The notes below the pieces were generated by a model. It was not told the origin of the DNA, did not search any database, and saw only the letters and a program-made list of their open reading frames with translations. A DNA stretch of 64,000 nt from Nesterenkonia sp. PF2B19 (GTDB lineage: Bacteria > Actinomycetota > Actinomycetes > Actinomycetales > Micrococcaceae). How positions within the stretch are numbered: position 1 is the stretch's first letter; each line of letters opens with the position of its first letter. The translations under genes and the position numbers were made by a program. This document shows, piece by piece, positions 54,952 to 62,707 of this stretch. Location of the stretch: NCBI RefSeq assembly GCF_001758425.2, contig NZ_MDSS02000010.1, positions 26,265 through 90,264 on the forward strand, read 5' to 3'.

Positions 54952-56193
54952 ATGACCACCCGATTCACCGACGTCAGACTCTTCCCTCGCACCCCCGACG
55001 AACCTGCCGTCGACCTCACGGTCCAGGACGGCCGCATCGCGGAGATCATCCCGGCCGGGACCACTCCCGCCCCCGACGGCGCGGAGATCGTCGACGGCGG
55101 CGGCCGCGTCCTGCTTCCAGCCCTGGGCGACGTCCACTCCCACCTGGACTCGAACCGCCTCGGGCAGACCTTCCTGCCCCACACCGCAGACGGCACGCTG
55201 CACGGCTACATCATGAACGACCGTCGCAAATGGCGCGACGGCGAGCGCAGCGTGGCCGACCAGGCCTCCTACGCGCTGGCGCAGATCATCGCCTCCGGCG
55301 GAGTGCGGATCCGCTCCCACGCCCAGGTGGACTCCGACTGCGGCCTGGAGCGGTTCCACGGCGTGCAGGAGGGGCTCTCCCGGTACACCGACATCATCGA
55401 CCACCAGATCGTGGCCTTCCCCCAGGCCGGCATCCAGCGGGAGGCCGGCGTCGTCGACCTGCTCGACCAGGCGCTGGCCGAGGGCGCGGACTTGGTGGGC
55501 GGCCTGGACCCCGTCCTCTATGACCGCGACCCGGTCTCCCACCTCAACGTGGTGTTCGGGCTGTGCGAGAAGCACGGTGCGGGCGCCGACATCCACCTGC
55601 ACGAGTCCGGCACCGCCGGCATCTTCTCGATGGAGGAGATCGCCCACCGCACCCGGGAACTGGGCCTGCAGGGCAAGGTGACGGTCTCCCACGCCTTCGC
55701 CCTGCACACCAATCCGGACAAGGAGGTGGCCCGCGTGGTGGAGCAGCTCGCCGAGGCAGGCGTCTCGCTGACCACGGTGGCCCCCTCCATCGGCTCCCTG
55801 CCTCAGAGCCTGCTGTGTGAGCACGGGGTCGCGCTCGGCCTGGGCGAGGACGGGCAGCGTGACCACTGGAGTCCCTACGGCGACGGCGACCTGCTGCGCC
55901 GGACCTGGCAGCTGGCCTTCACCAACGGGTTCCGCCGCGACGCCGACGTCGAGGCCTGCGTGGACATCGCCTCCCGCGGCGGGGCGATGGTCATGGCCGG
56001 AGCCCGGCCCGAGGGCGTGAGCCTTCTCGACGACGCCGAGTTCGGCCTCGCCGTCGGCGCTCCCGCGCACTTCATCCTGCTGCAGGCCGACACGGTCACC
56101 GCGGCGGTCATGGACAGCCCTGCCGCACGTGATGTCTATTCCGCCGGCCGGCTGGTGGCCTCCGACGGCGAGCTGATCGGAGGTGTCCGCTGA
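54952..56193 (+). CDS. amidohydrolase, cytosine deaminase-like
   Basis: This 413-residue amidohydrolase-superfamily enzyme has a beta-sandwich N-terminus, then the metal motif LPALGDVHSHLDSNRLG near residue 63. IHLHESGTAG near 218 and VSHAFALHTNPDKE near 246 follow, and LGLGEDGQRDHWSPYGDGDLLR near 302 is the Asp-containing loop. The His-x-His start and the D-x-W-x-P-x-G loop resemble cytosine deaminase CodA, so a deamination or hydrolysis of an N-heterocycle is likely. AGGAG lies 7 nt before the ATG. It shares TGATG with the next gene and is probably co-regulated with DUF3100 by the GntR protein. Confidence 0.85.
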   Translation: MTTRFTDVRLFPRTPDEPAVDLTVQDGRIAEIIPAGTTPAPDGAEIVDGGGRVLLPALGDVHSHLDSNRLGQTFLPHTADGTLHGYIMNDRRKWRDGERSVADQASYALAQIIASGGVRIRSHAQVDSDCGLERFHGVQEGLSRYTDIIDHQIVAFPQAGIQREAGVVDLLDQALAEGADLVGGLDPVLYDRDPVSHLNVVFGLCEKHGAGADIHLHESGTAGIFSMEEIAHRTRELGLQGKVTVSHAFALHTNPDKEVARVVEQLAEAGVSLTTVAPSIGSLPQSLLCEHGVALGLGEDGQRDHWSPYGDGDLLRRTWQLAFTNGFRRDADVEACVDIASRGGAMVMAGARPEGVSLLDDAEFGLAVGAPAHFILLQADTVTAAVMDSPAARDVYSAGRLVASDGELIGGVR

Positions 56194-57680
56194 TGATCAC
56201 CCGCATCCGCGCCCGGTTCGTCATCGGCTACGCCGACGGCGACCACTGCCTGATCCCCGACGGCGAGCTCGTCCACGACGACGCCGAGATCCTCTTCGTG
56301 GGCCGTGACTGGCCGGGCGCCCCCGACCGGGAGATCGACGCCGGCCACGCCGTCATCTCCCCCGGCTTCATCGACCTCAACGCACTGGCCGACATCGACC
56401 ACGCCCTGTTCGACTGCTGGCCCGACGCCTCCCGGCTGCTGGGCCTGGCCTGGTCCGAGGAGTATCTGCACGATCACGGTCCGCGCTTCACGCGGTCCCA
56501 GGAGAAGTTCCGGCGCGAATTCGCGATCAGCCAGCTGATCCGCAACGGCATCACCACGATGATGCCGATCGCCGCCGAGACCTACAAGGAATGGTGCGAG
56601 GACTACCAGGACATGGCCGACACCGCCGAGGCGGTGGAGGCGCTGGGCATCCGGGCCTACTTGGGGCCCAGCTACCGGACCCATGTGCCCTACACCGACG
56701 GCACGCAGATGCTGCTGCACCGCGACGAGCAGAAGGGCCTGGACGGACTGGACGACGCCGTGCGGTTCATCCAGGACTACGACGGCGCCGCGGGCGGACT
56801 CATCCGCGGGGCGCTGCTGCCGGCACGCATCGAGACGCAGACCGAGCAGACGCTGCGGCACACCCGGCAGGCGGCCGACGACCTGGACGTGCCGATCCGT
56901 CTGCACGCCGCCCAGGGGATCCAGGAGAACCGGGAGATGATCGCCCGCACCTCGCGCCGCTCGCTGCCGCATCTGGCGGAGATCGGCTTCCTGGGCGAGC
57001 GCACGTTCATTCCGCATGCCTGGACCCTCCCGGGACACCTGCACATGCCCGAGGACCTGTGCCGCCCCGAGCATGGGGCGGGCGGGGACAGCATCGATGA
57101 CCTGGCGCTGCTGGCCGAGTCCGGGACCTCGGTGATCTTCTGCCCGATCCCCAGCGGGCACTACGGCTCCGCGATGGACAGCTACGAGTCCTACCGGCAG
57201 CGCGGGGTGCGGGTGGTGATCGGCACCGATTCCGCCCCGCCGAACATGGTCCGCGCCCTGGATCTGGCGATGGCCATGACCAAGACGCTGACCGGCCGGG
57301 GCCCGGCGGCCCAGCCGCATGACCTGTTCCGCTCGGCCACCCTGGACCCCGCCCGCGCCCTGGGCAGGGAGGACCTCGGGCGGCTTGCGCCGGGCGCGCA
57401 GGCGGACTACTTCGTGATGGACCTGACCGGCACCCATGTGGGCCCTCATGCGGACCCGGTGCGCACTCTGGTGATGAACGGCGACGGCCGGGACATCACC
57501 CGCGTGGTGGTGGCAGGACGGACCATCGTCGAGGACCGGGAGATCCTCACCGTCGACGACGGCGACTACCTCCCGCGCGCCCAGGAGTTCCTGGACGAGT
57601 ACATCGCCTCCCACACGGTCAGCGACCATGCCGGACGGAGCCTGGAGGAGCTGCAGCCGCCGAGCTTCCCGATCCGCTGA
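56193..57680 (+). CDS. amidohydrolase family protein lacking the first His-x-His
   Basis: This 495-residue protein belongs to the chlorohydrolase/deaminase (TrzN-like) branch of the amidohydrolase superfamily. Later metal-site regions are visible: RLHAAQGIQENREM near 233, FIPHAWTLPGHLHM near 270, and VVIGTDSAPPNMVRALDLAMAM near 343 with the catalytic Asp. The usual first motif, GFIDxHxH, is replaced here by PGFIDLNALADIDHAL near residue 58, so two metal-binding His are missing. Activity with one metal or altered chemistry is possible. It begins at ATG 56193, overlapping the previous stop (TGATG). A strong hairpin follows 65 bp after the stop. Confidence 0.82.
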   Translation: MITRIRARFVIGYADGDHCLIPDGELVHDDAEILFVGRDWPGAPDREIDAGHAVISPGFIDLNALADIDHALFDCWPDASRLLGLAWSEEYLHDHGPRFTRSQEKFRREFAISQLIRNGITTMMPIAAETYKEWCEDYQDMADTAEAVEALGIRAYLGPSYRTHVPYTDGTQMLLHRDEQKGLDGLDDAVRFIQDYDGAAGGLIRGALLPARIETQTEQTLRHTRQAADDLDVPIRLHAAQGIQENREMIARTSRRSLPHLAEIGFLGERTFIPHAWTLPGHLHMPEDLCRPEHGAGGDSIDDLALLAESGTSVIFCPIPSGHYGSAMDSYESYRQRGVRVVIGTDSAPPNMVRALDLAMAMTKTLTGRGPAAQPHDLFRSATLDPARALGREDLGRLAPGAQADYFVMDLTGTHVGPHADPVRTLVMNGDGRDITRVVVAGRTIVEDREILTVDDGDYLPRAQEFLDEYIASHTVSDHAGRSLEELQPPSFPIR

Positions 57681-57744
57681 ACGCCGCGCCTGAGAGGGCG
57701 CTGCTCCCCTGATCGGCGCCGTGGACCGGCGCCGCCGTACGGGT

Positions 57745-57776
57745 CGGCCCGGGAGTCTCCCCCTGCTCCCGGGCCG
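57745..57776 (+). terminator. terminator hairpin after amidohydrolase pair
   Basis: CGGCCCGGGAG and CTCCCGGGCCG form a perfect 11-bp stem around a 10-nt loop, 64 bp after the second amidohydrolase stop and upstream of the separate DUF3100 promoter. Confidence 0.75.
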
Positions 57777-57854
57777 GCTCGTCCGCGTCGCGACGCCGCG
57801 CCTGCTGTTGAGCGACAGAACCTTCTCACTCTGTGAAACGCCTCACAGCAGCTA

Positions 57855-57883
57855 TTGACGGACGTCACACCGCTCCCTATGGT
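57855..57883 (+). promoter_or_regulatory. sigma-70-type promoter of DUF3100 gene
   Basis: TTGACG at 57855-57860, a 17-bp spacer and TATGGT at 57878-57883. The GntR-type operator starts 2 bp after the -10, so bound repressor would block initiation. Confidence 0.7.
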
Positions 57884-57884
57884 T

Positions 57885-57896
57885 TTGGTATACCAA
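57885..57896. promoter_or_regulatory. GntR operator 2 of amidohydrolase island
   Basis: TTGGTATACCAA is a perfect 12-bp palindrome sharing its core TGGTATACCA with the element at 54829. It overlaps the expected transcription start and lies 18 bp before the DUF3100 ATG. Confidence 0.75.
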
Positions 57897-57914
57897 TTCA
57901 CGCGGGAGGCTTGA

Positions 57915-59294
57915 ATGCAGACCACCGGACACCACACCGAGGCGGCATCGGAGGCCGCCGCCGTCGACCCTCCGCACCAGAGGCACTCGCGCCGCTCCTG
58001 GATGTGGGCCATGGGACTCGGCGTCGGCGTCTCCGCGGCCGCCGTCCTCATCGGCACCTATGAGCTCACCATCGGCCTCGCCGCCATCGTGCTGTTCCCG
58101 CTGCTGTGGGCAGTGCTGATCGGCGCCGTCGTCGGACTCCAGCCCTGGCGCCCCGTCACCGGGCCCACGCGAGCCGTCAGCGAACTGCTGATCCGGGTCG
58201 GCATCGTCGTCTTCCTCGCCCTGCTGGGCACCGGCATCGGCCCGTCCCTGCCGGACCTGGTGGACATCGGACCCGCCATCGCCCTGCAGGAGCTGGGCAA
58301 CGCCTTCGGCACCGTCATCATCGGCATCCCGGTGGCCGTGGCCATGGGCATGGGACGCGTGGCCATCGGCGCGACCTGGTCGGCCAACCGCGAGTCCTAC
58401 CTCGCCTACGCCATCGACAAGTGGGGCGTCCGGGCACCCGAGTACCAGGGCGTGTTCGGCGTCTGGCTGCTCGGCACCGTCTTCGGTGCGGCCTTCATCT
58501 CGCTGATCGCCGGCATCACCGGCGGCCTGGAGATCTTCGACCCCCGCGCCCTCGCCCTGGCCTGCGGTCTCGGCTCGGCCTCCATGATGCTCGGCGGCGT
58601 CGGCTCGCTGACCGTGCTCTACCCGGAGATGGCTGGCGAGATCATGGCCCTGGCCGCGATCTCCAACCTGGTCACCAACATCGTGGGCTTCTACATGGGC
58701 GTCTACGTGGTGCTGCCCTTCGCCCGCTGGTTCTACCGGGTCTGGGTGAAGGTCCTCGGCAAGCAGGAGGCCGACGCGCGCAGCATCGCCGCCGAGCCTG
58801 TCCCCGCCCCGGAGGAGAGCCCGGCGCGGGCGAAGAAGCCGCAGGACCCGCCGCCGCCGACGACCATCGCCGCCTGGGTGGCCGCCTTCATCTTCACCGG
58901 CGTCGCCGGGCTGCTGATCAACTGGCAGGGCACTGGCGAGCTGAACCTGACGGGCATCATCGGCATCACCATGGTCACCGGGCTCTCCGTGCTGGCCTTC
59001 CTGCTGGCCCGCTACACCCGAGGGGTGCCGGCGAGCATCTGGGTGCTCGGCATGGCGACCCTGGCCTCGGCGCCGTTCTTCCCCGGCTCCGAGTTCCTCG
59101 TGGCCATGACCCAGGACCTCAACGTGCTGCTGGTCGGCCTTCCGCAGATCGCACTGCTCGGGCTGAGCCTCGGCCGCGACATCGATGGGCTGAAGAAGAT
59201 GAGCTGGAAGGTCGTGCTCATCGGGTTCCTCACCCTGGGATCTGCGTATCTGGCGGCAGCCGTCGTCGCGCAGTTCGCCCTTCCAGCCGGCTGA
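57915..59294 (+). CDS. DUF3100-like integral membrane protein
   Basis: This 459-residue protein has about 11 hydrophobic segments in two blocks, joined by a charged Pro/Ala linker around residues 285-312 (PVPAPEESPARAKKPQDPPPP). The first block contains LQELGNAFGTVIIGIPVAVAMGMGRVAIGATWSANRE and LGSASMMLGGVGSLTVLYPEM, which match my memory of the DUF3100 family; this was not searched. The function is unknown, but two-block membrane proteins of this kind near amidohydrolases are probably transporters of the heterocyclic substrate. GGGAGG lies 5 nt before the ATG. It has its own promoter and GntR operator. Confidence 0.65.
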   Translation: MQTTGHHTEAASEAAAVDPPHQRHSRRSWMWAMGLGVGVSAAAVLIGTYELTIGLAAIVLFPLLWAVLIGAVVGLQPWRPVTGPTRAVSELLIRVGIVVFLALLGTGIGPSLPDLVDIGPAIALQELGNAFGTVIIGIPVAVAMGMGRVAIGATWSANRESYLAYAIDKWGVRAPEYQGVFGVWLLGTVFGAAFISLIAGITGGLEIFDPRALALACGLGSASMMLGGVGSLTVLYPEMAGEIMALAAISNLVTNIVGFYMGVYVVLPFARWFYRVWVKVLGKQEADARSIAAEPVPAPEESPARAKKPQDPPPPTTIAAWVAAFIFTGVAGLLINWQGTGELNLTGIIGITMVTGLSVLAFLLARYTRGVPASIWVLGMATLASAPFFPGSEFLVAMTQDLNVLLVGLPQIALLGLSLGRDIDGLKKMSWKVVLIGFLTLGSAYLAAAVVAQFALPAG

Positions 59295-59326
59295 CCGGCG
59301 CAGGCGCATGGCGCGCCACGACGCAC

Positions 59327-59391
59327 CGATCGGTCGATCCGACGGGATCTGAGCCTCACAGGCCCGGTGATCTCGCCGGATCGACCGATCG
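59327..59391. terminator. long stem-loop between convergent genes
   Basis: CGATCGGTCGATCCG and its exact complement CGGATCGACCGATCG form a perfect 15-bp stem around 35 nt that can pair weakly inside. It lies between the ends of the DUF3100 gene and the SurA-like lipoprotein gene, so it probably stops both transcripts. The repeated GATC/CGATCG content is unusual. Confidence 0.55.
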
Positions 59392-59461
59392 ATGTGTGTC
59401 AGCCGCACCCGAGGCGGGTCGGCGATGTGGGTGAGTCTGTGACGCGGGGTGAGTCAGCGAC

Positions 59462-60292
59462 TCAGAGGTGAGTCTCCACGTCGGCGTCCTCGCGGAGCTC
59501 GTCCACGTGGGCCTGGGCGGCCTCACCCTGCTTCTGGCTGGTCAGCTGGTCCTCGAGCTCGTCCTTGACGTCCTCGAACTCCGGGGTCTCGGGGGCCTCG
59601 CCCTCGGCACCCTCCTCAGCGCCCTCCTCGGGCGGGGCCTGCTGACCCACGGACTGGTCGTAGTAGTCCCGAAGCTCCTCCTCGGAGGGCTCCTCGACGT
59701 CGATGTCCTCGATCACCTGGTCGATGAGCACCTGGTTCTGGGCGTCCTCGCGGAGCTGCTCCTCGTCCATGCCCTGCTCCTCGTAGGCGGCGATGAGGTC
59801 GTCCACCGACTCCATGCCGGACTGCTCCGCGGTGTCCTCCAACAGCGCCTCGACGTCGTCCTCGCTGGCCTCGTAGCCGGAGTCTTCCGCGTCCTGGATG
59901 AGCAGCTCGTTGCCGATCATGGACTCCAGGGACTGCTCCTTGATGGCGTCCTCGTCCGGCTCCTCGCCGCTCATCTGGGACTGCATGACGGCCTGCTGGA
60001 ACTGGCTCTCGTAGAAGGCCGCGAAGTCCTCCCCGGAGATCTCCTCCCCGTTGACCTCGGCGACCACGTCGGGGATGTCCGAGGTGTCCGGCTCGGGCAT
60101 CTCGCCCTCAGCACCGGCCTCACCCTCGGCACCCTGCTCTTCAGCGCCCTGCTCGGCACCCTGCTCTTCGGCACCCTGCTCCGCCTCGGCGGTGGTGTCC
60201 GCGTCGGCCCCCTCCTCGGGGGCATCGCCGCAGGCCGCGACTCCGAGGAGCACGCCGGCCAGGGCACAGCTTGTCAACAGCTTCTTGGACAT
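59462..60292 (-). CDS. SurA N-terminal-like lipoprotein, very acidic
   Basis: This 276-residue lipoprotein has signal SKKLLTSCALAGVLLGVAACG with lipobox VAAC. Residues 25-70 are a Glu/Gly/Gln repeat (GAEEQGAEQGAEEQG), then VVAEVNGEEISGEDFAAFYESQFQQA and the helical bundle of the SurA/PrsA N-terminal chaperone domain. No parvulin catalytic segment follows, so it is a chaperone-like protein without a peptidyl-prolyl isomerase domain. Nearly a third of residues are Asp or Glu. AGGAGG lies 8 nt before ATG 60292. It may help fold exported proteins at the cell surface; the acidity would suit high salt. Confidence 0.85.
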   Translation of the reverse strand: MSKKLLTSCALAGVLLGVAACGDAPEEGADADTTAEAEQGAEEQGAEQGAEEQGAEGEAGAEGEMPEPDTSDIPDVVAEVNGEEISGEDFAAFYESQFQQAVMQSQMSGEEPDEDAIKEQSLESMIGNELLIQDAEDSGYEASEDDVEALLEDTAEQSGMESVDDLIAAYEEQGMDEEQLREDAQNQVLIDQVIEDIDVEEPSEEELRDYYDQSVGQQAPPEEGAEEGAEGEAPETPEFEDVKDELEDQLTSQKQGEAAQAHVDELREDADVETHL

Positions 60293-60406
60293 GACAAGCA
60301 CCTCCTGATCGTGGATGAGCGGGCAACGTAGCACACGGGACACAACACGCAAGCCAGGCCCCATCCAGCCTGCCACCAGACTCGACGCCGGACGTTCAGG
60401 GGGCGT

Positions 60407-60739
60407 TCAGGCCCACAGCACCGCGAACAGACCCAACACGCCCAGGGCGACGACGGCACCGGTGGTGCAGAGGACCGCCACGACGTCGGCCTCCACCTTC
60501 TCCTGCTGGACCCCGCGGGCCTGGCGCCGGTAGCGGACCCGCTGGGTGAGGTAGATGCCGGCCGCGACACCAGCGCAGACCAGTGTCAGCAGCAGGGTCC
60601 ACAGCCCGTAGTGCGGCATCCAGCGCAGGAACACCGCTCCGATGAGGGCGAACAGCAGCATGGTGCGGCCCCAGGAGAGCACTGTGCGCTCCGGCTGGAG
60701 CCCGGGGTCGCCGTGCAGCGCGGCCGGGGTGGACGGCAT
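60407..60739 (-). CDS. DUF202 family membrane protein
   Basis: This 110-residue protein has three hydrophobic segments. The DUF202 signature GLQPERTVLSWGRTMLLFALIGAVFLRW is at residues 13-40, followed by two more helices. The ATG at 60739 shares a base with the stop of the upstream DUF202 gene (TGATG). The pair of DUF202 proteins in tandem is common in actinobacteria and has no firmly established role. Confidence 0.88.
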   Translation of the reverse strand: MPSTPAALHGDPGLQPERTVLSWGRTMLLFALIGAVFLRWMPHYGLWTLLLTLVCAGVAAGIYLTQRVRYRRQARGVQQEKVEADVVAVLCTTGAVVALGVLGLFAVLWA

Positions 60740-61116
60740 CAGCTGATGACCACCAGCAGGATCACCACCGCCATCGCCACCCCGGAGGCGAAGCTGAGCA
60801 CCGGGATGATCAGCGGCATGGGCAGCGGTCGACGACGGCGCAGGCTGCGCTCCACATGCAGCCAGCGGGCCGCCGCGCCGAGGCTGATGAGCAGCCCGAC
60901 CCCGATGGTGAGCACGGAGATGATGGTCCGGTAGGGGTCGGCGAAGACGTCGGCGGCGAACGCCTCCAGGGCGATGCCGCCGGCCAGGAAGGCCAGGGCG
61001 GTGCGGATCCAGGCCAAGAAGGTGCGCTCATTGGCGAGGGTGAACCGGGGGTCCGGCTCCTCGCCGTCGGCGAGCAGCTTGGACTCCAACCATCCGCGAT
61101 CCGTGGACTCTGCCAT
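60739..61116 (-). CDS. YidH-type DUF202 family membrane protein
   Basis: This 125-residue protein has DPRFTLANERTFLAWIRTALAFLAGGIALEAF at residues 22-53, the classic YidH signature with N-E-R-T-x-L-A-W-x-R. Two more membrane helices and a basic loop (RSLRRRRPLPMP) follow. It starts at ATG 61116 and is translationally linked to the shorter DUF202 gene downstream. The two may form a complex in the membrane, with function unknown. Confidence 0.9.
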   Translation of the reverse strand: MAESTDRGWLESKLLADGEEPDPRFTLANERTFLAWIRTALAFLAGGIALEAFAADVFADPYRTIISVLTIGVGLLISLGAAARWLHVERSLRRRRPLPMPLIIPVLSFASGVAMAVVILLVVIS

Positions 61117-61311
61117 GCGCTCCTCCCTGTCTCAGCACCGCGTCGATGCCGCTCCTGCGACGGCCTCACCCGTCGGCTGCGCCACCACGAGTCTGCCACG
61201 TCGGCACTCGAACCCTTGGCGCCCCACCCCTTGGCTCCGGAGCGGTGGTCGGAATCCAGGCACTGAAGCGACGTTTAGCGACAATTGCTGCGGAGGCAAC
61301 GCAGCAGGACG

Positions 61312-62600
61312 TCACCTGCCCCGGGCCACCAGCGCGGCGGCGAGCACTGCGCAGCCGGCATAGGTCCCGGCCGCGGCCAGCCACCCGGCTTGAAATCCTC
61401 CGTGGCGCCGATCAGCAGCCCCATCACGAGCGGGCCCAGGGTGAATCCGGCGAACATCCCTGCAGTGGCGATGCCGGTGGCCGAGGCCATCTTCTCCGCG
61501 GGGATGCGGCGCAGCAGCGCCCCCATGATCACCACGGAGACCCCCAGCGCCGAGGCCCCGTGCAGCGCCACGGCCAGCCACAGCAGCGCCGCCCAGCCGG
61601 TCGCCCCAGCCAGCAGGAACGTCCCGGCCCCGGCGAGCGCCATCAGCGCCAGGGCGAGCAGCAGCCTCGGTGCAGAAGCGCCGCGGCGACATCACCCGGC
61701 CCCATCCCACGCGGCGGCCACCCCGATCGCGCCGGCGGCCGCGGCGGTCATGCCGCCAGCGAGCAGACTGAACTCCAGCTCCCGCACCGCGAACAGCGGC
61801 AGGTACACGTTGGTGGCCTGGACGCCCAGCCCGTTGAGGAAGCCGAAGAGCGTCAGCGCCCACACCGCACTCGGCAGGCGCGATCTCGACGGCGCCCCTT
61901 CCGGTCCCCGGCCTGTGGCCGGTGACGCGCCGGGGGCCTCCGGCGTCGCACCCGGGGAGGCCGAGGTCGGCCTGGAGCGACCAGGATCGGGGGCCGCTCA
62001 GCGGCGGTGCGGCTCGCAGGCGCGGAAGGTCAGCGCCATCAGGCCCAGGGCCAGCAGTACAGAGAGCAGGGACGCGCCGCGCCAGCCGATCCACACCGCC
62101 AGGGCGGGGAAGGCGAGGCTGGCGGTGAGCTGGCTGGCCTGCACCCCGGACTGCTTGATTCCGGCCCAGCCGATGCGCCGGCGGGCGGGCACGCGCTGCA
62201 GCAGGATCCTGTTGGTGACCCCGTTGGGGAAGGACTGGGCCAGCCCGGAGACCCCGGCGGCCACGAGCACTAGGACGTAGCCTCCTGGCACGGCGGCCAG
62301 GCCGAGGGCGAGCGCGGCGAGCACGAAGATCAGGCTCATCAGGACACGGTCGGAGAGCCGGTCCGAGAGTCGGGCCAGAGACGCGTTGCCCACGGCGGCG
62401 CAGGCGAAGCAGACGGTGGCGAAGAGTCCGAACTGGGCTTCGGTGATGCCGAGGTCGGCGATCACCAGCTCACTGGTGGCGCTGAGCCCGTAGAGCAGCA
62501 CCGGGCCGATCCCGACCGCACCGAGCAGCGCGGCCAGCAGCCCGATCCCGGGACCCTCGCGGCCCGATGCGCCCACCTGTGACGGCTCGCCTCTGCTCAC
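61312..62600 (-). pseudogene. MFS transporter, disrupted at several sites
   Basis: The N-terminal half (GTG 62600, AGGAGG 5 nt upstream) has six helices: SELVIADLGITEAQFGLFATVCFACAAVGNASLARLSDRLSDRV and GVTNRILLQRVPARRRIGWAGIKQSGVQ are MFS motifs. TGA at 61998-62000 ends it in the inter-domain linker. The same frame then continues as coding (SRLPSAVWALTLFGFLNGLGVQATNVYLPLF) to 61690. Further shifts occur near 61670-61695, and another near 61392 before WLAAAGTYAGCAVLAAALVARG and the stop at 61312. One base change cannot repair this, so real decay on top of assembly error is possible. A 200-residue half-transporter could be made. Confidence 0.75.
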
Positions 62601-62707
62601 CCGCGCCTCCTGACGTCTCCTTGCCCCTGCTCAGAGTACGCCGGAGCCGACGACGACGGCGGCCTGGCCGGCGTCGGGACCAACGGCGTCGGGACGGAGA
62701 GACGGCG

